Source: Streptomyces sp. ISL-12
Lineage (GTDB): Bacteria; Actinomycetota; Actinomycetes; Streptomycetales; Streptomycetaceae
Assembly: GCF_018614415.1 (NCBI RefSeq)
Contig: NZ_JAGGOO010000127.1
Location: 1 to 50,964, forward strand
Direction of reading: 5' to 3'
DNA: 50,964 bases
Both the position numbers and the translations under genes were made by a program. Within the stretch, counting starts at the first letter, position 1. Every line of letters starts with the position of its first letter. Shown here piece by piece: positions 42,870 through 50,436 of this stretch. The notes below the pieces were generated by a model. It worked only from the letters and a program-made list of their open reading frames with translations, was not told the DNA's origin and did no database searches.

Positions 42870-43187
42870 GTGGCGCAGCGTGTCGTGGTCACTTACTTCG
42901 ACGACATCGACGGCTCGGAAGCGGCGGAGACGATCGCCTTCGGACTCGACGGCAAGATGTACGAGATCGACCTGAACGAAGCCAATGCCAGGAAACTCCG
43001 CGAGGCCCTGGAGCCGTACGTGGAAGCCGGCCGCAAGCGGTCGAGGTCCGGCAAGGCCTACCGGCAGACGGAGGTCGCCCCCGACCCGGCGGCCGTGCGG
43101 GCCTGGGCGCAGGCCAACAAGATGGAGGTCCCGGCCCGGGGCCGCATCCCCAAGAAGGTCTACGAGGCGTTCGCCGCCGCCCGGTGA
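42870..43187 (+). CDS. lsrL: Lsr2-family nucleoid-associated protein (LsrL-like paralogue)
   Basis: A 105-residue Lsr2 protein. The N-terminal oligomerisation domain (RVVVTYFDDIDGSEAAETI, FGLDGKMYEIDLNE) and the C-terminal DNA-binding domain (VRAWAQANKMEVPARGRIPK with the RGR AT-hook-like triplet) are complete. Lsr2 proteins bind AT-rich DNA and silence foreign genes. Its position beside purS marks it as the LsrL paralogue rather than the main Lsr2. The GTG at 42870 (VAQRVVV, the family N-terminus) has GGGA 9 bases upstream. The AT-rich upstream DNA could permit autoregulation. Confidence 0.93.
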   Translation: MAQRVVVTYFDDIDGSEAAETIAFGLDGKMYEIDLNEANARKLREALEPYVEAGRKRSRSGKAYRQTEVAPDPAAVRAWAQANKMEVPARGRIPKKVYEAFAAAR

Positions 43188-43260
43188 GCCGCCGGCCGGT
43201 GAGCCGCCGCCCGGCCGGGACGGTCCGACGGGCGCTCAGCGGGCCCCCGCGTCAACCGAC

Positions 43261-43291
43261 TTGCGCGACACCCCCGCCGATCAGCTAAAGT
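43261..43291 (+). promoter_or_regulatory. probable promoter of tRNA-Gly(TCC)
   Basis: TTGCGC (43261-43266) and TAAAGT (43286-43291) are separated by 19 bp and lie about 50 bp before the tRNA. The spacing is slightly long for a vegetative promoter. Confidence 0.45.
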
Positions 43292-43343
43292 CTGGAGCAC
43301 GCCGAGGGGGCCGGGCCGAAAAAGCCCAGCTCACGAGGGCTTG

Positions 43344-43414
43344 CGGGTGTAGTTTAGTAGTAGAACATCCCCCTTCCAGGGGGAAGACGCAGTGTGCGAT
43401 CCCTGTCACCCGCT
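43344..43414 (+). tRNA. tRNA-Gly (anticodon TCC)
   Basis: A 71-nt cloverleaf with acceptor GCGGGTG/CACCCGC and anticodon loop CTTCCAG (TCC). The T-loop reads GTGCGATCC, slightly unusual but consistent with actinobacterial tRNA-Gly(TCC). CCA is not encoded. Confidence 0.93.
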
Positions 43415-43494
43415 CCGCACCGCCATACCGGTCACGTACGTCGATCGGGTAGGCTGGTGCCCGCGCCGGTCGGTGAGAGCCGATCGGAGGCAAT

Positions 43495-43567
43495 GCGGAC
43501 GTAGCTCAGTTGGTAGAGCGCAACCTTGCCAAGGTTGAGGTCGCGAGTTCGAGCCTCGTCGTCCGCT
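43495..43567 (+). tRNA. tRNA-Gly (anticodon GCC), copy 1
   Basis: A 73-nt cloverleaf with acceptor GCGGACG/CGTCCGC and anticodon loop TTGCCAA (GCC). CCA is not encoded. It is closely related to the gene at 47479. Confidence 0.97.
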
Positions 43568-43575
43568 CGGGAATA

Positions 43576-43603
43576 AGACCCCGGTCCTGAGGGACCGGGG
43601 TCT
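43576..43603 (+). terminator. tRNA-Gly terminator
   Basis: A perfect 12-bp stem (43576-43587 with 43592-43603), 4-base loop, then TTT. Confidence 0.9.
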
Positions 43604-43732
43604 TTTCGTGCGCCGTGGACCATGGTCTTTTTGTGTGCCTCGGCCAAGTGGCCGGTGCCGTCTGACATTTGTCATGGCGAGTGATGACGCCCCGCACTGC
43701 CGTCGGGCCCGTTCCGCGGGGAGCCTTGGGGC

Positions 43733-44704
43733 ATGGATGCGAACGAACACGAACACGTGATTGAGGTCACCGACCTGCGGCGTGTGTACGGGGGCGGGTT
43801 CGAGGCGGTGCGCGGCATCGGCTTCAGCGTGCGCCGCGGCGAGATCTTCGCGCTGCTCGGCACCAACGGCGCCGGCAAGACGTCCACGGTCGAACTGCTG
43901 GAGGGTCTCGCCGCGCCGACCGGCGGGCGGATCCGGGTGCTCGGGCACGACCCGTACACCGAGCGGGCCGCCGTACGGCCCCGTACCGGGGTGATGCTCC
44001 AGGAGGGCGGCTTCCCGTCCGAGCTGACCGTCGCCGAGACCGCGCGGATGTGGGCGGGGTGCGTGAGCGGGGCCCGGCCGGAGGCGGAGGTGCTGGAACT
44101 GGTCGGCCTCCAGGCCAAGGCCCGTACCCGGGTCAAGCAGCTCTCCGGCGGCCAGCGGCGCCGCCTCGACCTGGCGCTGGCCCTGCTCGGCTCCCCCGAG
44201 GTGCTCTTCCTCGACGAACCGACCACCGGCCTGGACGCCGAAGGACGGCGGGACACCTGGGAGTTGGTGAGCGCGCTGCGCGACAGCGGTACGACGGTGC
44301 TGCTGACGACGCACTACCTGGAGGAGGCCGATAACCTCGCCGACCGCCTCGCGATCATGCACGAGGGCCGGATCGCCGCCACCGGCACCCCCGACGAGGT
44401 GACCGCCTCCCGGCCGTCCCGGATCTCCTTCGAGCTGCCGGAGGGGTACTTCCCCGGCGACCTGCCGCCGCTCGGCGAACTCGGCGTCAGCGGACACGAG
44501 GTCGACGGCCGGCTCGTCCGGCTGCGCACCCACGACCTCCAGCGCGCGGCCACCGGACTGCTGCTGTGGGCCGAACGCGCCGGGGTGCGGCTGCGCCGCC
44601 TGGACGTGCGGTCGGCCTCCCTGGAGGAGGCGTTCCTCGGGATAGCGAAGGAAGCGGCGGCGGACCCGGCCGCGGGCACGACGACGAAGGAGTACGCGGC
44701 ATGA
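43733..44704 (+). CDS. ABC transporter ATP-binding protein (DrrA/ABC-2 type)
   Basis: A 323-residue ATPase. Walker A is GTNGAGKTS, the signature is LSGGQRRRLDL, Walker B is LFLDEPTTGLD and the switch His is LTTHYLEEAD; a C-terminal extension of about 90 residues is typical of the drug-export branch. GGAG lies 8 bases before the ATG. Its stop overlaps the permease start (ATGA). With the following permease, kinase and regulator it forms an operon, probably a self-regulated exporter for an antibiotic or lipid. Confidence 0.93.
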   Translation: MDANEHEHVIEVTDLRRVYGGGFEAVRGIGFSVRRGEIFALLGTNGAGKTSTVELLEGLAAPTGGRIRVLGHDPYTERAAVRPRTGVMLQEGGFPSELTVAETARMWAGCVSGARPEAEVLELVGLQAKARTRVKQLSGGQRRRLDLALALLGSPEVLFLDEPTTGLDAEGRRDTWELVSALRDSGTTVLLTTHYLEEADNLADRLAIMHEGRIAATGTPDEVTASRPSRISFELPEGYFPGDLPPLGELGVSGHEVDGRLVRLRTHDLQRAATGLLLWAERAGVRLRRLDVRSASLEEAFLGIAKEAAADPAAGTTTKEYAA

Positions 44705-45507
44705 GCGCCACCGGCACCGCCCAGACCCGGGCGCACGCCCCCGTCACCACGCCCGCGCGGCGCATGACCGCCCTCGCCCGCGCCGAACTGACCCTGCTCG
44801 GGCGGAGCAAGGGCACCCTCTTCGCCGCGGTGTTCGTGCCGCTGGTGCTGCCGTTCAGCGTGCGGGAGGCGGCGAAGGAGATGGACCTCGCCGAGGCCGG
44901 GCTGACCATCGGCACCGTCGTGCTGCCCGCCGCGATCGGCTTCTCCCTGGTCTTCGCCGTGTACTCGGCCCTGGTCGGCGTCTTCGTCGTACGGCGCGAG
45001 GAACTCGTCCTCAAGCGGCTGCGCACCGGCGAACCGCGGGACGCCGAGATCCTGGCCGGCTCCGCGCTGCCGTCCGTCCTCACCGGCCTGGTGCAGTCCC
45101 TGCTGCTGACGGCGGGCTGCTCGGCGCTCCTGGACCTGTCCGCGCCGTCCGCGCCCCACCTGGCCGTGCTCGGGCTGCTGCTCGGGCTGGTGATGTGCGC
45201 GGCGCTCGCCGCCGTCACCGCCAGTTTCACCCGCACCGGCGAGAGCGCCCAGGTCACGCCGCTGCCGCTGACGTTCGTCTCGATGATGGCCTCGGGCATG
45301 TTCGTCCCGCTGGAGCTGCTCCCCGACAAGGTGGCCGCCGTGTGCGAACTGCTGCCGCTGACCCCGGTCGTCACCCTGGTCCGCGGCGGCTGGACCGGGG
45401 ACCTGTCGGCCGGCGAGGCGCTGGGCGCCGCGGCGACGGCGGTGGCCTGGACCGTGCTCGCGGTGTTTGCTGTACGCCGGTGGTTCCGGTGGGAACCGCG
45501 GCGCTGA
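44701..45507 (+). CDS. ABC-2-type transporter permease
   Basis: A 268-residue membrane protein with about six hydrophobic segments (for example TIGTVVLPAAIGFSLVFAVY and LAVLGLLLGLVMCAALAAV), the ABC-2 permease plan. It partners the preceding ATPase to export a substrate. The ATG at 44701 overlaps the ATPase stop. The following kinase gene starts 73 bp later, after a short imperfect repeat. Confidence 0.88.
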   Translation: MSATGTAQTRAHAPVTTPARRMTALARAELTLLGRSKGTLFAAVFVPLVLPFSVREAAKEMDLAEAGLTIGTVVLPAAIGFSLVFAVYSALVGVFVVRREELVLKRLRTGEPRDAEILAGSALPSVLTGLVQSLLLTAGCSALLDLSAPSAPHLAVLGLLLGLVMCAALAAVTASFTRTGESAQVTPLPLTFVSMMASGMFVPLELLPDKVAAVCELLPLTPVVTLVRGGWTGDLSAGEALGAAATAVAWTVLAVFAVRRWFRWEPRR

Positions 45508-45517
45508 GACCGAGGCC

Positions 45518-45561
45518 GGGACCGAGACGGAACCAAGACAGGACCGAGACGGGACCGAGAC
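45518..45561 (+). repeat. four imperfect 11-bp tandem repeats
   Basis: GGGACCGAGAC-like units start at 45518, 45529, 45540 and 45551 in the gap between the permease stop and the kinase start. They are near-perfect except for two changes in the second copy. They may affect ribosome access to the kinase gene; that is inference. Confidence 0.8.
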
Positions 45562-45579
45562 AGGGCGGGGAGACGAAGG

Positions 45580-46836
45580 ATGCGCGGGCCGGGTGGCTGG
45601 TGGCGGCGGAAGACCACGCCGGCGAAGGTGGAGACGTACACCCGGTGGTCGTTCCACTTCTTCGGGCTGATCGAGGTCACCGTGGCCGGGCTGACGGGAT
45701 TCGCCCAGGTCGACGTCGGGCTCGCGGGGGTGCTGTGCCTGGCGGTCGTCGCGCACACCGCGCTCTGCCTGGTGACCGCCTCGCAGGCGCTGGACTGGAC
45801 CCGCGGTCGGCGGGCCCGGCCGGTGCGGCTGCTGTGGGCCCTCGGCGGCCTCACCGCCGCGCTGGCCGCCGGCGCGCTCGCGTTCGCGGAGTTCCGGCCC
45901 GGCGAGAAGGCCGCCACCGCGGTGGGCAGCACCTTCGGCGTCATCGTCACCTTCGGCGTCGGCATCATGACGCTGGGCATGGACCGCCGGCGGCAGGTGG
46001 CCGTGCTGGTCTGCGGCTTCGCGCTGGGCTCGGGCACCGGGGCGCTGCTGCTGGGCGCGCCCCTGGCCGCCGCCGTGGTCACCGTGGGCACTGTGCTGTG
46101 CGGCGCGGGGTTCCTGGCCTTCACCTCGGTCTTCTCGGTCTGGCTGCTCAACGCGGTCTTCGAACTCGACGAGGCCCGCGAGACCCGGGCCCGGCTGGCG
46201 GTCGCCGAGGAACGGCTGCGGTTCGGCCGGGACCTGCACGACGTGATCGGGCGGAACCTGGCCGTGATCGCGCTCAAGAGCGAACTGGCCGTCCAGCTGA
46301 CCCGGCGCGAGCGGCCCGAGGGCGTGGAGCAGATGATCGAGGTGCAGCGCATCGCCCGGGAGTCGCAGCGGGAGGTGCGGGACGTCGTACGGGGGTACCG
46401 GGAGGCCGACCTGGAGGCCGAACTCACCGGTGCGCGGGGGGTGCTGGACGCCGCGGGCATCGTCTGCGAGGTGAGCGGCGAGACGGCCGGGCTGCCCGCC
46501 CGGGTGCAGTCGGCGCTCGGCTGGGTGGTGCGCGAGGCCACCACCAACGTACTGCGGCACGGGGCGGCGGAGCGGTGCGCCGTGACGGTTCGGACGACCG
46601 GAGAGCGAGTGGTACTGACCGTGGAGAACGACGGCGCGGCGGAGGCGTCCGGGACGGGCGGCGAGGCGTCCGGCGGAGCGGCCGGCGGGCGCGGTGGCTC
46701 GGGGCTGGCGGGGCTGCGGGAGCGGCTGAGCGCGGTGGACGGGACGCTGGAGGCGGGGCGTGCCGACGGCGGCGTGTTCCGGGTGGTGGCGCGGGTGCCG
46801 CTGGGGGCGGGCGCCGGAGCGGAGGTCACGCCGTGA
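45580..46836 (+). CDS. NarL-type sensor histidine kinase
   Basis: A 418-residue membrane kinase. About five to six hydrophobic helices fill residues 25-195, followed by the HisKA_3 dimerisation helix with the phospho-acceptor His in RDLHDVIGRNLAVIAL, then HATPase motifs (VVREATTNVLRHG; LTVENDG; GSGLAGLRERL). GGAG upstream supports the ATG at 45580. It phosphorylates the coupled regulator, whose GTG overlaps its stop (GTGA). The signal is unknown; in such four-gene operons it is commonly an antibiotic or envelope stress, inferred here only from context. Confidence 0.92.
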   Translation: MRGPGGWWRRKTTPAKVETYTRWSFHFFGLIEVTVAGLTGFAQVDVGLAGVLCLAVVAHTALCLVTASQALDWTRGRRARPVRLLWALGGLTAALAAGALAFAEFRPGEKAATAVGSTFGVIVTFGVGIMTLGMDRRRQVAVLVCGFALGSGTGALLLGAPLAAAVVTVGTVLCGAGFLAFTSVFSVWLLNAVFELDEARETRARLAVAEERLRFGRDLHDVIGRNLAVIALKSELAVQLTRRERPEGVEQMIEVQRIARESQREVRDVVRGYREADLEAELTGARGVLDAAGIVCEVSGETAGLPARVQSALGWVVREATTNVLRHGAAERCAVTVRTTGERVVLTVENDGAAEASGTGGEASGGAAGGRGGSGLAGLRERLSAVDGTLEAGRADGGVFRVVARVPLGAGAGAEVTP

Positions 46837-47447
46837 GCGACGCCGTACGGGTCCTGCTCGCCGACGACGAGCACCTCATCCGCGGGGCGCTGGCCGCGCT
46901 GCTCTCCCTGGAGGACGACCTCCTGGTGATCGCCGAGGCGGCCACCGGCCCGGAGGCGCTGGCGATGGCCCGGGCGCACGAGCCCGACGTGGCGGTCCTG
47001 GACCTCCAGATGCCCGGCGCGGACGGTGTGAGGGTGGCCACATCGCTGCGGTCCGAGCTGCCCGGCTGCAAGGTGCTGATCGTGACCAGTCACGGACGGC
47101 CCGGACATCTGAAGCGGGCCCTGGCGGCCGGGGTGCGCGGGTTCGTGCCGAAGACCGTGAGCGCCCAGCGGCTCGCCGAGATCATCCGCACGGTGCACGC
47201 CGGAAACCGCTACGTCGACCCGGAGTTGGCCGCCGACGCGATCTCCGCCGGGGACTCGCCGCTGACCGCCCGCGAGGCCGAGGTGCTGGAGCTGGCGGCC
47301 GACGGGGCGCCGGTCGCGGAGATCGCCGAGCGGGCCGCGCTCGCGGAGGGGACGGTACGGAACTACCTGTCGTCGGCGGCGACGAAGCTCGGGGCGGAGA
47401 ACCGTCATGCCGCGGTGCGTCTCGCGCGCGAGCGGGGTTGGGTATAG
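46833..47447 (+). CDS. NarL/LuxR-family response regulator
   Basis: A 204-residue regulator. The receiver domain has acidic residues in LLADDEHLIR, the phosphorylation Asp in VAVLDLQMPG and Lys in FVPKTVS. The C-terminal LuxR HTH is LTAREAEVLELAADGAPVAEI, then GTVRNYLSSAATKLG. Coupled to the kinase by a GTGA overlap, it is expected to activate the ABC transporter genes upstream. Its stop codon region overlaps a tRNA promoter. Confidence 0.95.
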   Translation: MSDAVRVLLADDEHLIRGALAALLSLEDDLLVIAEAATGPEALAMARAHEPDVAVLDLQMPGADGVRVATSLRSELPGCKVLIVTSHGRPGHLKRALAAGVRGFVPKTVSAQRLAEIIRTVHAGNRYVDPELAADAISAGDSPLTAREAEVLELAADGAPVAEIAERAALAEGTVRNYLSSAATKLGAENRHAAVRLARERGWV

Positions 47448-47449
47448 TG
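47444..47449 (+). promoter_or_regulatory. -10 box (TATAGT) for tRNA-Gly overlapping the regulator stop codon
   Basis: TATAGT lies 30 bp before tRNA-Gly and includes the TAG stop of the response regulator gene. No good -35 box is visible, so the site is tentative. Confidence 0.45.
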
Positions 47450-47478
47450 GTGCTCGCACCGCACGGAGCGGAGCACCT

Positions 47479-47551
47479 GCGAACGTAGCTCAGTTGGTAG
47501 AGCGCAACCTTGCCAAGGTTGAGGTCGCGAGTTCGAACCTCGTCGTTCGCT
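47479..47551 (+). tRNA. tRNA-Gly (anticodon GCC), copy 2
   Basis: A 73-nt cloverleaf with acceptor GCGAACG/CGTTCGC and anticodon loop TTGCCAA (GCC). Unlike copy 1 it is followed by CCA (47552-47554). The body otherwise matches copy 1 closely. Confidence 0.97.
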
Positions 47552-47571
47552 CCAGTTCGATCAGTCCGATC

Positions 47572-47595
47572 AGCCCCCGGTTTCGGCCGGGGGCT
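47572..47595. terminator. terminator between tRNA-Gly and purC
   Basis: A perfect 9-bp stem (47572-47580 with 47587-47595), 6-base loop, then TTTT, 27 bp before the end of purC on the other strand. Confidence 0.85.
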
Positions 47596-47622
47596 TTTCG
47601 TTGTCTCTCGGGAGCTGGGGAT

Positions 47623-48522
47623 CTAGCTCCAGCCGAGGCCCGTCAGGCGCTCGTACGCCTCGATGTACTTGGCGCGGGTCGCGTCCACGACCTGCTGCGG
47701 CAGCGGCGGCGGGGGCTGCTCGCTCCTGCGGTCCCAGCCGGACTCCGCCGAGGTCAGCCAGTCACGGACGTACTGCTTGTCGTACGACGGCTGCGCGCGT
47801 CCCGGCTCCCACTGGTCGGCCGGCCAGAAGCGGGAGGAGTCCGGGGTGAGGACCTCGTCGGCCAGGATCAGCTCCTCGCCTTCGAAGCCGAACTCGAACT
47901 TGGTGTCGGCCAGGATGATCCCCCGGTCGCGGGCGATGTCCCGGGCGCGGGAGTACACGGCGAGGGTCGCCTGGCGCAGCCGGGCGGCGGTGTCGGCGCC
48001 GACCTGGCGGGCGACCTCCTCGTAGGAGACGTTCTCGTCGTGCTCGCCGACCTCGGCCTTGGTGGCCGGGGTGAAGATCGGGGCGGGCAGCTCCGAGCCG
48101 TCGACCAGGCCCTCGGGGAGGGCGAGTCCGCAGACGGTACGGGACTCGTTGTACTCCGCGAGGCCCGAGCCGGTGAGGTAGCCGCGGGCCACGCACTCCA
48201 CCGGGACCATGTCCAGGGACTTGCAGACCAGGGCGCGGCCCGCCCAGTCGGCGGGGGCGCCGGGCGGGAGTTCGGTGCTCAGGACGTGGCTCGGGACCAG
48301 GTCGGCGAGCTGGTCGAACCACCACAGGGAGAGCTGGGTGAGGACGCGGCCCTTGTCGGGGATCTCGGTGGGCAGCACCCAGTCGTAGGCGGAGATGCGG
48401 TCGCTGGCGACCATCACGAGGTCGCCCGCCTCGTTGCGGTACAGCTCGCGCACCTTGCCGGTGTGCAGATGCACCAGGCCCGGGACCTCAAGCGGCTCGG
48501 GCTTTTCGACGAATCCGGACAC
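47623..48522 (-). CDS. purC: SAICAR synthase PurC
   Basis: A 299-residue enzyme that joins aspartate to CAIR using ATP in purine synthesis. Signatures: HTGKVRELYRNE, MVASDRISAYDWVLPTEIPDKG, VECVARGYLTGSG and ILADTKFEFGFEG, with DEVLTPDSSRFWP near the C-terminus. The GTG at 48522 has GGGGAGGA 3-5 bases upstream; an extension to 48558 is not needed. It is monocistronic on the minus strand and away from the purSQL and purFM units. Confidence 0.97.
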   Translation of the reverse strand: MSGFVEKPEPLEVPGLVHLHTGKVRELYRNEAGDLVMVASDRISAYDWVLPTEIPDKGRVLTQLSLWWFDQLADLVPSHVLSTELPPGAPADWAGRALVCKSLDMVPVECVARGYLTGSGLAEYNESRTVCGLALPEGLVDGSELPAPIFTPATKAEVGEHDENVSYEEVARQVGADTAARLRQATLAVYSRARDIARDRGIILADTKFEFGFEGEELILADEVLTPDSSRFWPADQWEPGRAQPSYDKQYVRDWLTSAESGWDRRSEQPPPPLPQQVVDATRAKYIEAYERLTGLGWS

Positions 48523-48612
48523 GGTTCCTCCCCGTGGTTCTGTCCAATGCCTCCGCATTCTCCCGTACGGCGGGGCCAGGGCGGACAGGGGGGCGGTGGT
48601 GGGCGGTGGTGG

Positions 48613-50142
48613 TCACTCGCGTTTGCAGATGCGGTCCATCAGGTTGGCGGTGGCGCGCTGCACACGGGGGTCGACGTGGCCGGGGCGGTCCAGGGCCGGG
48701 GACCAGGCGAACGTTCCGGACGCGAATATCCAGGCGCCGGACGACGCCCGGTACAGGGAGGTCTCCTGGTGGCGCCGGGCGCCGTCGGCGTCCTCGTACG
48801 GGGAGTGCGCGAGCAGCACCCGTTCGTCGTACGGGGGGAGCGGGGCGCGCGGGAAGTAGCGATCGGCCTCGCCCGCGACCAGGTTCTCGATCGGGTCGCC
48901 CTCGTGGGCGCCGGTGGCCTCCCACAGCCAGTGGTCGGCGTTGCGGACGATCAGCGGATGCGGCTCGGGGACGCGGCCCGCGTACTGGATGCCGAGTATC
49001 TCCTGCTCGGGGCGGTCGATCTCCCGCCACAGCACCGGTTTGCCGGGGCCCTTGCGTTTGCGGCAGGTGAGCAGGCGGTCGGGGACGCCGGACGGGGAGG
49101 GGGACAGCTCCACCTGCCAGTACATGGTGTTGGCGGAGAGGAAGACCAGGGAGGTGCCCTGCTCGCGGGCGAGTTCGGTGGTGCGGCGCATGGCGGTGGA
49201 CCAGTACTCGTCGTGGCCGGGGAAGACCAGGCCCCGGTAGCGGGTCGGGTCGACGCGGCCCGCGTGCAGGTCGCTGGCGTCGGCGTAGGCGAGGTCGTAG
49301 CCGTAGCGCTCGGCGAAGCGGATGAAGTCGTAGGCGTGGCCGACGTGGAGGGGGAGGCCGGCGCCCGCGTACGGGCGGTCGAAGGAGACCGTCGTGGCGG
49401 CGTCGGCCTCGCCGAGCAGCCGGCCGTCCTTGTCCCAGGCGTGGTAGAGGCTGGCGCCGGTGCGGCCGTCCTCCGGATAGAGGTTGTACGCCTGCCAGGT
49501 GATGTCCGGCAGGAGCAGCAGGAGGTCGGCGGGGTGGTTGTCGCGCACGGTGAAGGGGACGTGGGAGCGGTAGCCGTCGGCGGTGGTGAGGACGGCGACG
49601 TACGCGCCGATGTTCCAGTACGTCGGGACCTGGAGCCGCCAGGACAGCCACCAGTGGTGGCAGGAGACGGTGCGGTCGGCGGCGAGCGGCGGGGGCTGGA
49701 CGATGCCGGAGAGGCGGGGGCTGCTGGTGATCTTGGCGGCGCCGTCGCCGCCGTAGTGGCCGATGCGGTAGACGTCCACGGAGAACTGCTGGGGCGGGTC
49801 GACGGTGATGTGGAAGTCGATGGCGTCGCCGGGCGCGACCGCGCCGGTGGAGGTGAACCCCTTGATCTGCAGGTGGACGTCGTCGGCGGCGCGGGGGCCG
49901 CCGCCGGAGCGGTGGGGGGCCTTCCGGGGGGACTTCCGGCGCGTTCCGTCGCCGCCCGGTTCCCGGGCGGGGTGCTGGTCCTGGTCCTGGTCCTGGTCCA
50001 CGTACCAGGGGACGATCTGGCCGCTGTCGCCGAAGTACGTCTCACCGCCGCGCAGCCACGGCACCGGCCCCTGACCGAAGGGGTCGGTGACGGCGTGGGC
50101 GAGTGCTCCGGATTCCCATCGGCGGATCTGCTCGGACCCCAT
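48613..50142 (-). CDS. N,N-dimethylformamidase beta-subunit-like protein
   Basis: A 509-residue protein. The FSVDVYRIGHYGGDGA strand, LLLLPDITWQAYNLYPEDG, FDRPYAGAG and VFPGHDEYWSTAMRR patterns match the C-terminal catalytic-type domain of dimethylformamidase large subunits (DMFA2 family), which is widespread in Streptomyces beyond true formamidases. Residues 48-57 form a VDQDQDQDQ run encoded by a 6-bp repeat, in a charged linker. The ATG at 50142 begins MGSEQIRRWESGAL. A role in amide hydrolysis or cell-surface polymer chemistry is possible; the substrate is unproven. Confidence 0.85.
   Translation of the reverse strand: MGSEQIRRWESGALAHAVTDPFGQGPVPWLRGGETYFGDSGQIVPWYVDQDQDQDQHPAREPGGDGTRRKSPRKAPHRSGGGPRAADDVHLQIKGFTSTGAVAPGDAIDFHITVDPPQQFSVDVYRIGHYGGDGAAKITSSPRLSGIVQPPPLAADRTVSCHHWWLSWRLQVPTYWNIGAYVAVLTTADGYRSHVPFTVRDNHPADLLLLLPDITWQAYNLYPEDGRTGASLYHAWDKDGRLLGEADAATTVSFDRPYAGAGLPLHVGHAYDFIRFAERYGYDLAYADASDLHAGRVDPTRYRGLVFPGHDEYWSTAMRRTTELAREQGTSLVFLSANTMYWQVELSPSPSGVPDRLLTCRKRKGPGKPVLWREIDRPEQEILGIQYAGRVPEPHPLIVRNADHWLWEATGAHEGDPIENLVAGEADRYFPRAPLPPYDERVLLAHSPYEDADGARRHQETSLYRASSGAWIFASGTFAWSPALDRPGHVDPRVQRATANLMDRICKRE
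49975..49998. repeat. 6-bp microsatellite within a coding region
   Basis: CTGGTC occurs four times in tandem (49975-49998) and encodes the Asp-Gln run of the dimethylformamidase-like protein. In-frame copy-number changes would lengthen the linker without frameshift. Confidence 0.85.
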
Positions 50143-50436
50143 GGGTCATTCCCCTCCCTCGAGCCCCCGTGGTCGTGCGTATGACGTACGCGATTGCCAT
50201 GTGCGCGATCGGTCCCAGCACATCACATATCGCACGCAGGCTGTCACGGTTCGTCGCGAACTGAGCCAAAGTGGAATCAGAGGGTCCGCAATGGCGGGAG
50301 GGGTTGTGGTGAGTTGTGGGGACGGAGGGGATGGAGGGGAGTGAGGGAAGGGAGGGAGTGGTGGGCGGGCCGGGGGCTGCTACGGGGGCTGCTGCCGGGG
50401 GGGGCGTGGTGGTGTTCGTGGTGGTGTTCGGGGCGG
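50143..50436. other. intergenic region with G-rich tract
   Basis: No gene is supported. The right half (about 50320-50440) is very G-rich on the plus strand with GGGGG runs. The left part should hold the promoter of the minus-strand gene at 50142. Confidence 0.4.

Noticed and set aside
44314..47459. Long minus-strand frames opposite the ABC/two-component operon.
   Set aside because: They are low-complexity His/Arg/Pro-rich shadows of four well-supported plus-strand genes.
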